Source of the DNA: Rhodobacteraceae bacterium HTCC2150
GTDB lineage: Bacteria > Pseudomonadota > Alphaproteobacteria > Rhodobacterales > Rhodobacteraceae
Assembly (NCBI GenBank): GCA_000169395.1
Contig: AAXZ01000002.1
Span: 186,001-250,000, forward strand
Direction: 5' to 3'
Length of the DNA stretch: 64,000 nt
Shown here: piece after piece, positions 19,390 through 27,480 of the stretch
Numbering within the stretch: position 1 is the first letter of the stretch
How the letters are laid out: the number at the start of each line of letters is the position of its first letter
Notes under the pieces: generated by a model
The model's database searches: none
What the model was told of the DNA's origin: nothing
The model's input: only the letters and a program-made list of their open reading frames with translations
Position numbers and translations under genes: made by a program

Positions 19390-20640
19390 TTAGTGTGCCA
19401 CCCCTGCTGCAACGCTTTCATCAATGAAGCGTCCTTCGGCAAATCGGTTCAAACCGAATGCATCTGTTAATGGTGAGCTGCCTTTGGCCATCAATTCGGC
19501 CATGCCCCAACCAGAGCCCGGAATGGATTTAAAGCCGCCGGTGCCCCAGCCACAGTTGATGAAACATCCACCCAAGGGCGTGGATGACAAAATTGGTGAG
19601 CGATCGCCAGTCATATCCACAATGCCGCCCCATTGGCGCAACATTTTCAAGCGTGACAGCATCGGGAAGGTTTCGACCAGCGCACGCACGGTTTCTTCGG
19701 CGTGATGGAATGATCCACGTTGGGTGTAATTGTTAAACCCGTCTGTACCGCCACCAATGACCATCTCGCCTTTGTCAGATTGTGACAGGTATCCGTGCAC
19801 CGTGTTGGCCATGATGACCACATCCATGCAAGGCTTGATCGGCTCTGATACCAATGCCTGCAGGGCAATAGATTCCACAGGCAATCTGAAACCCGCCATA
19901 TCGGCCAGCACGCCAGAGTGACCTGCAACAACCACGCCAAGTTTTTTACACGCGATGTCACCTTTGGTGGTTTTAACACCAGTAACCTGACCATCTGCTT
20001 GATCAACGCCGGTCACTTCGCACTGCTGAATGATATCCATGCCCATGTCAGAACACGCACGTGCATATCCCCAAGCAACCGCATCGTGACGGGCCGTGCC
20101 GCCGCGTTCTTGCCACAGCGCACCCAGAACTGGGTAACGCGGGCCAGACAACTCAATAATCGGGCACAACTCTTTAACACGGGCGGGTGTAATGAATTCG
20201 GTCTTAACCCCCTGCAACGCATTAGCCTGTGCCGTGCGCAAATAGCCGCGAATTTCGCTTTGGGTTTGGGCCAACATCATGACGCCGCGCGGGCTGAACA
20301 TGACGTTGTAGTTCAAATCCTGAGACATCGTTTCATAAAGACTGCGGGCCTTCTCGAAAATAGCGGCTGAAGGATCTTGCAAGTAGTTTGAGCGGATGAT
20401 CGTCGTATTACGACCGGTGTTACCACCGCCAAGCCAACCTTTTTCAATCACGGCCACATTGGTGATGCCGTGATTTTTTCCCAAGTAATAAGCCGTGGCC
20501 AAACCATGACCACCGGCACCCACGATAATCACATCGTAAGATTTTTTCGGCATTGGCGAACGCCATGCGCGTTCCCAACCTGAATGATATCGCGCCGCCT
20601 CGCGAGCAACGGCAAAAGCAGAATAACGTTTCATGAACAT
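19390..20640 (-). CDS. soxB: Sarcosine oxidase, beta subunit
   Basis: This subunit of about 416 residues is the FAD-dependent catalytic subunit of heterotetrameric sarcosine oxidase. It starts '(MF)MKRYSAFAVAREAARYH', followed by the dinucleotide motif VIIVGAGGHGLATAYYLG and 'GGGNTGRNTTIIRSNYL'. It oxidises sarcosine and passes electrons to the covalent FMN at the alpha-beta interface. Two in-frame ATGs (20640, 20634) are possible starts. It is the first gene of soxBDAG and is preceded by a dyad-rich leader. Confidence 0.95.
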   Translation of the reverse strand: MFMKRYSAFAVAREAARYHSGWERAWRSPMPKKSYDVIIVGAGGHGLATAYYLGKNHGITNVAVIEKGWLGGGNTGRNTTIIRSNYLQDPSAAIFEKARSLYETMSQDLNYNVMFSPRGVMMLAQTQSEIRGYLRTAQANALQGVKTEFITPARVKELCPIIELSGPRYPVLGALWQERGGTARHDAVAWGYARACSDMGMDIIQQCEVTGVDQADGQVTGVKTTKGDIACKKLGVVVAGHSGVLADMAGFRLPVESIALQALVSEPIKPCMDVVIMANTVHGYLSQSDKGEMVIGGGTDGFNNYTQRGSFHHAEETVRALVETFPMLSRLKMLRQWGGIVDMTGDRSPILSSTPLGGCFINCGWGTGGFKSIPGSGWGMAELMAKGSSPLTDAFGLNRFAEGRFIDESVAAGVAH

Positions 20641-20658
20641 AACACTTTCTTGAGACAG

Positions 20659-20708
20659 GTCTTGGACCTTTGCGTCCTTTTGCGCCAAATTTCCAAAGAT
20701 TCCAAGAC
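20659..20708 (-). promoter_or_regulatory. Nested dyad in the soxBDAG leader
   Basis: The arms GTCTTGG (20659-20665) and CCAAGAC (20702-20708) enclose a second pair CTTTG and CAAAG. A shorter palindrome AGGTC-TTG-GACCT (20657-20669) overlaps the left arm. The structure ends about 19 bases before the soxB start, in the soxB-ccmI divergent region. It could be a leader hairpin or an operator; it does not look like a glycine riboswitch. Confidence 0.4.
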
Positions 20709-20817
20709 GCAGAACGTCCGTTTTAATCCGTTTTGCGACAGTCGTATTTCTGTGATGCGTCGTTTTTGCGCTTTTGCCAATCCTTCAGTGACGATACACA
20801 TCCATTAGGAGAATAAT

Positions 20818-22035
20818 ATGGTTTTTTGGATCACAGCGATAACCCTTGCAGGATTGGTGTTTTTAGCCATTCTTTTGGCGATTTTTGGCACCTCTTCGAC
20901 GCAAGATAAAAGCAGCGATTTACAGGTTTATCGCGATCAACTGGCAGAACTTGATCGCGATCTGGCGCGTGATTTGATTTTGGCGTCTGAACACGAACGT
21001 GCGCGTGCTGAAATTGCCCGCCGTATATTGGCATTGGATGATCAAGGAAATGTAAGCCAAAATGATTCATCCGTGACCAGCAAGACAATCCTAGCCGTTG
21101 CAGTTGGTGTATTCGTTGTTGGCGGTGGTGCACTTGCCTATGCCAAGCTGGGTGCGGTAGGCGCACGCGATTTGCCGTTGAACGCAAGGCTTGATGCAAT
21201 TGAAACCAATCGACAAAACCGCCCCAGCCAAGCCCAAGCAGAAACAGACATGCCTGTCAGTGTTGATTTAGGAGGCGTTGATCCGGCTTATGTTGCCTTG
21301 GTTGAACAGCTTCGTGAAAAAATGGCTGAACGCCAAGATGACGCGCAAGGATTTGAGGTTTTAGCACGCGCAGAAAGCAATTTGGGTAACTACGCCGCCG
21401 CCTATAAGGCGATGCAGCGTCGTATCGAACTGTTGGGCGATGCCACTACTGCTGATGAATATGCCATTTTGGCGGAATTTCAGGTACTGGCTGCTGGTGG
21501 CTATGTTTCCCCAACGGCTGAGACTAATTTAGACAAAGCGCTTGCATTGGATTCTGAAAATCAACTGGCGCGCTATTATGTTGGCCTGATGTGGGCACAA
21601 GCACAGCGCAGCGATTTAGCCTTTGAAACGTGGCAAAGTCTTTTGACAGACAGTGCGCCAGATGCACCTTGGCGCGCATTTATCCAAAGTCGTCTTCCAT
21701 CCTTGGCAGAAGACGCTGGGATAAAATATTCACCACCAGAACCCGCTTTGCCCGATGCAACGCTGCCTGGTCCGGATGCACAAACCATCGCAAACGCCGC
21801 CGACATGGATGAAGCAGATCGCCAAGAAATGATTAGCAATATGGTCGAAGGTTTGGCTGAAAGACTGGCATCCGACGGTGGCAGTGCCGAGGAATGGGCG
21901 CGTTTGATCCGCGCATTGGCAATTCTAAATCAAAACGATCGCGCAAAGGCTATTTTGGCAGAAGGGCGTCAAATTTTTGCCGCCAGCCCTGAAAGTTTAG
22001 CCCTAATTAATAGTGCTGGTGAGGCATTGGAATAA
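20818..22035 (+). CDS. ccmI: Cytochrome c maturation protein CcmI
   Basis: This 405-residue membrane protein has an N-terminal helix (residues 2-22), a cytoplasmic segment with 'YRDQLAELDRDLARDLI', a second helix (about 83-105) and a periplasmic TPR region ('SNLGNYAAAYKAMQRRIELLG' in part). That is the CcmI/CycH layout, which delivers apocytochrome c to the heme ligation complex. A clear AGGAGA precedes the ATG. Other ccm genes are not in the window. It overlaps ruvX by one base. Confidence 0.9.
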   Translation: MVFWITAITLAGLVFLAILLAIFGTSSTQDKSSDLQVYRDQLAELDRDLARDLILASEHERARAEIARRILALDDQGNVSQNDSSVTSKTILAVAVGVFVVGGGALAYAKLGAVGARDLPLNARLDAIETNRQNRPSQAQAETDMPVSVDLGGVDPAYVALVEQLREKMAERQDDAQGFEVLARAESNLGNYAAAYKAMQRRIELLGDATTADEYAILAEFQVLAAGGYVSPTAETNLDKALALDSENQLARYYVGLMWAQAQRSDLAFETWQSLLTDSAPDAPWRAFIQSRLPSLAEDAGIKYSPPEPALPDATLPGPDAQTIANAADMDEADRQEMISNMVEGLAERLASDGGSAEEWARLIRALAILNQNDRAKAILAEGRQIFAASPESLALINSAGEALE

Positions 22036-22505
22036 TGGCCATTATCGAGGACTTTGTTGAATTCGGCAGTAGTTTGAAAGAAATGAGCCCGATTTTCGCT
22101 TTGGATTTTGGCGACAAAACCATCGGAATTGCCACATCTGACATTTTCCGCAACATCGCCACGCCATTGGAAACCATTCGACGAACAAAATTCACGGCGG
22201 ATGCCGAGCGATTATTAGAGCTGGCAAAACAGCGTCAAGTAACTGGGTTTGTACTGGGCTTACCCAGAAATATGGATGGTTCAGAAGGTGTGCGTTGCCA
22301 AAAAACCCGTGCATTTGCCCGCAACCTTGAACGTTTGACTGAAATTAATATCGCCTTTTGGGATGAACGACTGTCAACTGTCGCTGCTGAACGCGCATTG
22401 ATCGAGGCAGATACATCACGGGCAAAACGCGCACAGATCATTGACCACGTCGCCGCGGGATACATCCTGCAAGGCGCATTAGATAGGCTGGCACATCTGC
22501 CATAA
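22035..22505 (+). CDS. ruvX: Putative Holliday junction resolvase RuvX (YqgF)
   Basis: This 156-residue RNase H-like protein shows the YqgF pattern: 'ALDFGDKTIGIATSD' with the first catalytic Asp, 'GFVLGLPRNMDGSEG' in the middle and 'FWDERLSTVAAERAL' near the end. The family takes part in Holliday junction or rRNA processing. It starts inside the ccmI stop codon (TAATG), so it is translationally coupled. Confidence 0.92.
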   Translation: MAIIEDFVEFGSSLKEMSPIFALDFGDKTIGIATSDIFRNIATPLETIRRTKFTADAERLLELAKQRQVTGFVLGLPRNMDGSEGVRCQKTRAFARNLERLTEINIAFWDERLSTVAAERALIEADTSRAKRAQIIDHVAAGYILQGALDRLAHLP

Positions 22506-22629
22506 ATGACAGGCAAACGGCAGAAAACGTAAAAAAATATTTCTGTAATTCGTTTTTGACCTGTAATTTACGGCAAGCTGCGTTAGTCAGTTAAAAAAAG
22601 TACATAGTATCAGGCGAATAGGGATCTGC

Positions 22630-22857
22630 ATGGCTGATGAAATCTGGCGTCGCGACGAAGTATCTTCGCCTTGCGTAAATATTTGCGTTGTTCACCCCGT
22701 GGAACGTATTTGCGCGGGCTGTTTGCGCAGCGTTGATGAGATCACGATGTGGGCAAAACTGTCCGAAGAAGAACGCCAGACCATTATGGCCGAATTACCA
22801 GAACGTGCACCACGATTAAAAAAACGCCGCGGTGGTCGCGCCTCCAGAGTTGCCTAA
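22630..22857 (+). CDS. DUF1289 small cysteine protein
   Basis: This 75-residue protein has the DUF1289 cysteine pattern: CVNIC (Cys15, Cys19) and CAGC (Cys28, Cys31), then 'LRSVDEITMWAKLSEEER' and a basic tail. The four cysteines could bind zinc or an iron-sulfur cluster, but no function is established. Its last codons overlap the end of the convergent dusA gene by 4 bases. The 124-base gap after ruvX likely holds its promoter. Confidence 0.88.
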   Translation: MADEIWRRDEVSSPCVNICVVHPVERICAGCLRSVDEITMWAKLSEEERQTIMAELPERAPRLKKRRGGRASRVA

Positions 22858-23867
22858 GCAGTTTCAATTTCGCGCATTTTTGCAAGTGCTTCCAACACTG
22901 TTTCGGGACCCGCCCCATCCTTGTGGGCAAATTCCGATAGATGCCGACGCCAACGTCGCGCACCGGGTTTGCCCGCAAAGGCCCCCAGCATATGACGTGT
23001 GATTTGGTTTAACCGCCCACCCTTCAAAAGATGGTTTTCGATATAAGGCAGCATTGTTTGGATTGCAGCATCTACGCCCTGCCCTTTTTCATCGCTAAAA
23101 ATGAGCTCGTCAGCATCACACAGAATATCGGCTGGTTGATGATAGGCTGCACGCCCAATCATAACGCCATCAAGGCCCTGTTCAATAAGACCGCTTGCTT
23201 GTTCCAACGTCGTTACGCCACCATTTATGGAAATATGTAGATGTGGAAATTCAGCTTTCATTTGATGAACGATGTCATAATCCAGTGGCGGAATATCCCT
23301 GTTTTCTTTGGGGCTTAAACCTTGCAACCATGCTTTGCGCGCGTGGATTGTGAACCGTGTCACACCAGCCGCACTTACTTTGGCCAGAAAGTTTGGCAAT
23401 ACGGTTTGTGGATCTTGATCATCGACACCAATGCGGCACTTTACAGTGATTTCAACGTTCGCAGCCGCCTTCATCTCAGAAACGCATTCAGCAACCAAAT
23501 CTGGTTTTGCCATCAAGACCGCACCAAAATATCCAGATTGCACACGATCAGACGGGCACCCGCAATTCAAGTTCACTTCATCATACCCAAAGTCACAAGA
23601 AATTGCCGTTGCTTGTTGCAATTGTGCAGGATTGGAACCCCCTAGTTGAACCGCAACAGGATGCTCTGTTGCGTCAAATCCCAACAACCTCTCTCGGTCC
23701 CCATTAATAATCGCGGGTGCTGTTACCATTTCGGTGTAAAGAAGGCTGTTTTTGCTAAGTTGGCGATGGAAATAACGACAATGACGATCCGTCCAATCCA
23801 TCATCGGTGCAACAGACAATAAAGCGGCCTTGCGAATGGGTGTTTTGTTCGTTGATTTTTGTGGCAT
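22854..23867 (-). CDS. dusA: tRNA-dihydrouridine synthase DusA
   Basis: This 337-residue FMN enzyme has the TIM-barrel start 'APMMDWTDRHCRYFHR', the cofactor-site stretch 'PVAVQLGGSNP' and the catalytic segment 'NLNCGCPSDRVQ' with Cys104. DusA reduces uridines 20 and 20a of tRNA to dihydrouridine. The long C-terminal 'FAGKPGARRWRRHLSE' region fits DusA rather than DusB or DusC. Its 3' end overlaps the convergent DUF1289 gene by 4 bases. Confidence 0.93.
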   Translation of the reverse strand: MPQKSTNKTPIRKAALLSVAPMMDWTDRHCRYFHRQLSKNSLLYTEMVTAPAIINGDRERLLGFDATEHPVAVQLGGSNPAQLQQATAISCDFGYDEVNLNCGCPSDRVQSGYFGAVLMAKPDLVAECVSEMKAAANVEITVKCRIGVDDQDPQTVLPNFLAKVSAAGVTRFTIHARKAWLQGLSPKENRDIPPLDYDIVHQMKAEFPHLHISINGGVTTLEQASGLIEQGLDGVMIGRAAYHQPADILCDADELIFSDEKGQGVDAAIQTMLPYIENHLLKGGRLNQITRHMLGAFAGKPGARRWRRHLSEFAHKDGAGPETVLEALAKMREIETA

Positions 23868-24000
23868 AAAATTCGGCTCATCGAATTGGGCAAGGCAAAT
23901 TGATCGTTCGCCGCCTATACACCGTAGCGCCCAATATTTACAATATATTCATTGCAACAGCCGCGTAATGTGCCAGTTGGAAACTGCCGGCTTAACAGGC

Positions 24001-24651
24001 TCAGCCGCAGTGACGCGCCCAAATTTCCACACGACGATTTTTAGGATCAGTGGTTGAAATGCCTTGTAAAGGAGCATCTTCGCCCTCACTCGTCACCTCA
24101 ATCCGCGTCGAGGCAAACGCAGTGCGATTGGTCAAATATCCCTTAACCGCCTTGGCACGCAACATGCCCATGTTGAAGTTGGCCTTTGCCGATCCACTGG
24201 TATCAGAATGCCCCACTAATTTCAGACAAGTTTGTGACAGTGAGGAGTACTGTAATATTCCCGCAAGCATATCCAAGTGTTGACCAAATTCTTCGACAAT
24301 AATGTCAGAACCTTGTGGAAAGTGAATGCGATAATCGTAATCGGCAGGCCGTGAAATCGTATTTGCTGGCATCAAAGGGTTCACCAATGAAACCGCCAAA
24401 ACTGGCTCAACAACAACTGCTGGTGCAACATTTTGAAAATCATTTTGCACCACATTCATTGGTTCAACGATCGTTTTGTGAACGGAATCATCACACGCAG
24501 AGGCATCCAATTTCAACAGTCGCGCCAGGGTGACACAGGTTTGTCTATCTGAACCTACGGCTTCATTGGCCTCAGCCGTTTGAGCCGCAGTTTGGGTTGC
24601 AAGAGACACCCAAATCAAAACGATTGTGGCAAAAAGTTTAACCGATTGCAT
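24001..24651 (-). CDS. Exported OmpA-family protein
   Basis: This 216-residue protein has a signal peptide (about residues 1-23, ending ATQTAAQ) and a C-terminal OmpA-like peptidoglycan-binding domain (about 100-213) with 'LVGHSDTSGSAKANFNMGMLRA' and 'DPKNRRVEIW' (both given in part). The central linker has no recognisable motif. It should sit in the periplasm and bind the cell wall. It is divergent from the polysaccharide-type cluster and may belong to it, but that is inference from position only. Confidence 0.82.
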   Translation of the reverse strand: MQSVKLFATIVLIWVSLATQTAAQTAEANEAVGSDRQTCVTLARLLKLDASACDDSVHKTIVEPMNVVQNDFQNVAPAVVVEPVLAVSLVNPLMPANTISRPADYDYRIHFPQGSDIIVEEFGQHLDMLAGILQYSSLSQTCLKLVGHSDTSGSAKANFNMGMLRAKAVKGYLTNRTAFASTRIEVTSEGEDAPLQGISTTDPKNRRVEIWARHCG

Positions 24652-24828
24652 AGTACAGTTCCCTTTGGTTTGCCCTTTTGATTAATTCGGATGCCCTAAC
24701 ATTTGATGAATTTGAAAATGAAAAAATATTCGTTCTGCAGGCAAAAAAATTGTTTCGCTTAACCGATTGTTTTGAATTTGGGTTTTTATTCAAACGCAAT
24801 CAATAGCGACGCAAACCTAGGAATGAGT

Positions 24829-25977
24829 ATGACAGTGCCAAGTGACAGAATGGTTTGGTTAGACGCACTTCGATTGATTGCGGGTATTTCTATGGTGGGC
24901 CTTCATGGTTCGACCGATGCAAATGGTCAGCCATTTCCTGATGCCAGCCCACCAGAACGTTTGGGCCCTCTTGTTTTCCGAATGATAATCTACACAGCGC
25001 GAACCGAGCTTTTCCTGATCATATCCATATTTTTGCTACTTATGGCGTTGGAACGTCGCCCGCGTGGATATTTCGAAACATTGAAAGAGCAAGCCCGCCG
25101 CTTGCTTATTCCGTTCGCATTTTGGACAGTTTTCTATGCCCTCTATTCGCTGATCAAGGCATATTCCTATGGTTATCAAGACGCCATTTTTAACGACTTA
25201 CAATCAGTTTCAGCTTGGCTGGGGTACTTTGTACTTGGTGATGTGAAATATCACATGCATTTCATTCAAACACTGTTTGCGCTTTTATTGTTCTACCCGT
25301 TGTTTCTGGTGGCAGTGAAGTATCCATTTCTTGGGTTATTGGTATTGATTTGTCTGGCGACTAAACGCGAAGCCGACGTTTATTTGTGGTCAAATTTGCA
25401 GAATAAAAATGGCTTTGACTACATCCTGCGCTTCGTAAAGGTTCTAACTTATTGCGGCTATGGTCTGATTGCAGGCGCATTTTGGGGTATATACAAAAAG
25501 CGGGATACTTTCACCTATCTCAATGATTGGTTCGTACTCATTTGTTATCTTGCCGTTTTGTTGCTGGGTATCAAAATAATATACACTCACAACGTCGCAA
25601 TCACTGGTGAATGGCAACATAATTTCACACCAGCGTTCTGGGCAGATTTTGTCATGCCAGCACTTTTGTTCGCAGCCCTTATGCTAAACGCGCACCGTAC
25701 ATGGCCGCCCATCATTTCAAGCCTAGCGCCATATAGTTTTGGAATTTACCTCTGCCATCCCATTTTTCTGGATCTATTCGAAAGTCTCATCAGAAACGTA
25801 CAACTTCTCCCATCCCTATATGTTTGCGCCAAAGTTTGTTTTGCTCTTTTTTTCACTTTCCTATTGGTCTTTTGCATAAAGAGAACACCTTTTTTGGCTT
25901 GGACAATAGGGTTGGGGAAAATTCCCTTTTTTGAAGGTGCCACGAAACGGCACGATCCCAAAACTTCGATTCATTGA
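24829..25977 (+). CDS. Membrane acyltransferase (acyltransferase-3 family)
   Basis: This integral membrane protein of about 382 residues begins 'RMVWLDALRLIAGISMVGLHG', the acyltransferase-3 signature with the histidine after the first helix, followed by roughly ten membrane helices. Such enzymes O-acylate surface polysaccharides or lipids. The ATG at 24829 is preceded by AGGA six bases upstream; the ATG at 24823 is an alternative. It opens the plus-strand cluster and is followed closely by the STAS-nucleotidyltransferase, so it likely modifies the cluster's glycan product. Confidence 0.85.
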   Translation: MTVPSDRMVWLDALRLIAGISMVGLHGSTDANGQPFPDASPPERLGPLVFRMIIYTARTELFLIISIFLLLMALERRPRGYFETLKEQARRLLIPFAFWTVFYALYSLIKAYSYGYQDAIFNDLQSVSAWLGYFVLGDVKYHMHFIQTLFALLLFYPLFLVAVKYPFLGLLVLICLATKREADVYLWSNLQNKNGFDYILRFVKVLTYCGYGLIAGAFWGIYKKRDTFTYLNDWFVLICYLAVLLLGIKIIYTHNVAITGEWQHNFTPAFWADFVMPALLFAALMLNAHRTWPPIISSLAPYSFGIYLCHPIFLDLFESLIRNVQLLPSLYVCAKVCFALFFTFLLVFCIKRTPFLAWTIGLGKIPFFEGATKRHDPKTSIH

Positions 25978-25988
25978 AAGTATCTCAC

Positions 25989-27479
25989 ATGTTTTCACTC
26001 ATAAATAACCTGCCGCACCTGCAAATCGTTCAAATCACGACGCGACAATTACGATCAGACGCAGTAGCCGGAATGCAGCGATGGTGCCCGCCCAAATCAA
26101 GCACAAAAATCACACTTTTTGATTTGTCAGGCGTGGGCAACGCTTCGGAAAGCGGTATCAGTGCCATGATCTTTATCGCGCAAGGCAACGCCAATGTTGG
26201 TTTTTTGGGCGCGAACCACAGCGTTCAACGAAAACTAGTTAAGCTAGGTCTAGATAAGGAACTGCGGCTATTTTCAGACGCAAAAGAAGCTTTAGAAAAT
26301 CCATGGGTAAAACGCAGACGACTAAAAGGAACCAAAGCTGTTGTTTTAGCAGCTGGCAAAGGATCGCGATGTGCACCTTTAACCTTCAACATGCCTAAGC
26401 CAATGCTACCCATTCTCGGCAGGCCAATTATCGAACATTTACTTGAACATTTCGGTCGATTTGGGTTGGAGGACGTCGTGATTAATCCCGTGTATCTGGG
26501 TCCCCAAATTATCCAGCATCTTAAATGCGGCGCCGCATTTGGAAAACATATTCAATACGCAAACGAAGGCCATTTTAAAGGCGAATTATGGTGGGATAAT
26601 GCTATCGGATCAGCCTCCAGCCTTTTAAAAATGCATCAAGAAAATGCGGCATTCTTTGATGACTTTTTTGTTTTTTGCGGGGATGCGCTGATTGATCTGA
26701 ACCTTGCAGAAATGATGGAACAGCACAAACGTTCAGGCGCAGCCGTTACCATCGCCGCCCAACGTGTTGATCCGACATGCGTTGAAAAATTTGGTATAAT
26801 TGATTGCAACTCCTTGGATCAAATTACAGCATTTCAAGAAAAGCCAAAGATATCAGAAGCAATTTCAAATCTCGCAAATACGGGGATTTATATATTCAAC
26901 CCCAGCATTCTGGACAAAATTCCCTTAATACAGGCCTGCGATATTGGCACACACTTGTTACCGAAACTGTTGGCCGAAGGCGTGGATTTAAATGTGTACC
27001 AATCCACCTTTACTTGGCTCGATGTGGGCTGTGGAAAGGACTTCTTTGACACTAATCATAAGATTTTGGATGGTGGCTATAAGTTTATCAAACATTCTGC
27101 CAAGGAATTTTCGCCGGGCCAATTTTTGTCTGAAGGCGCTGAAATAAATAGTAAAGCGAAGGTAAGCGGCCCTGTTTTTCTGGCTGAAAACGCTTACGTG
27201 GACGCAGGTGCAACGATCAATGGTCCTGTTTTTCTTGGTCCCAATTCTATTGCCGAAAAAGGATCATTCATAAAAAACAGCTTGTTGTTTCAAAATACGC
27301 GGGCACATAGCGGTGCATTTGTAGATGGAATGATAACAGATGGTAACTGGGCATTTGCCCATGCATTCGCAACAGCTGCGGCGTTGAACGTTTCGCCTCT
27401 TGATTACGTTTCGTCGACCACTGGAATTGCCAAAGATGGTCAACAAATCGAGCCTGTAAAACTTCGAATTGCGAGCTAA
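25989..27479 (+). CDS. STAS domain fused to sugar nucleotidyltransferase
   Basis: This protein of about 496 residues joins three parts. Residues 1-105 form a STAS-type fold with 'FDLSGVGNASESG', where Ser55 matches the phosphorylated serine of anti-anti-sigma factors, and a typical ending 'LVKLGLDKELRLF'. Residues 115-340 are a nucleotidyltransferase with AAGKGSRCAPLT (121 onward) and PKPMLPI. The C-terminus has hexapeptide-like repeats. The enzyme should make an NDP-sugar, likely GDP-mannose or UDP/dTDP-glucose type. The start is ATG 25989, though TTG 25974 overlaps the acyltransferase stop. The STAS fusion is unusual. Confidence 0.85.
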   Translation: MFSLINNLPHLQIVQITTRQLRSDAVAGMQRWCPPKSSTKITLFDLSGVGNASESGISAMIFIAQGNANVGFLGANHSVQRKLVKLGLDKELRLFSDAKEALENPWVKRRRLKGTKAVVLAAGKGSRCAPLTFNMPKPMLPILGRPIIEHLLEHFGRFGLEDVVINPVYLGPQIIQHLKCGAAFGKHIQYANEGHFKGELWWDNAIGSASSLLKMHQENAAFFDDFFVFCGDALIDLNLAEMMEQHKRSGAAVTIAAQRVDPTCVEKFGIIDCNSLDQITAFQEKPKISEAISNLANTGIYIFNPSILDKIPLIQACDIGTHLLPKLLAEGVDLNVYQSTFTWLDVGCGKDFFDTNHKILDGGYKFIKHSAKEFSPGQFLSEGAEINSKAKVSGPVFLAENAYVDAGATINGPVFLGPNSIAEKGSFIKNSLLFQNTRAHSGAFVDGMITDGNWAFAHAFATAAALNVSPLDYVSSTTGIAKDGQQIEPVKLRIAS

Positions 27480-27480
27480 A

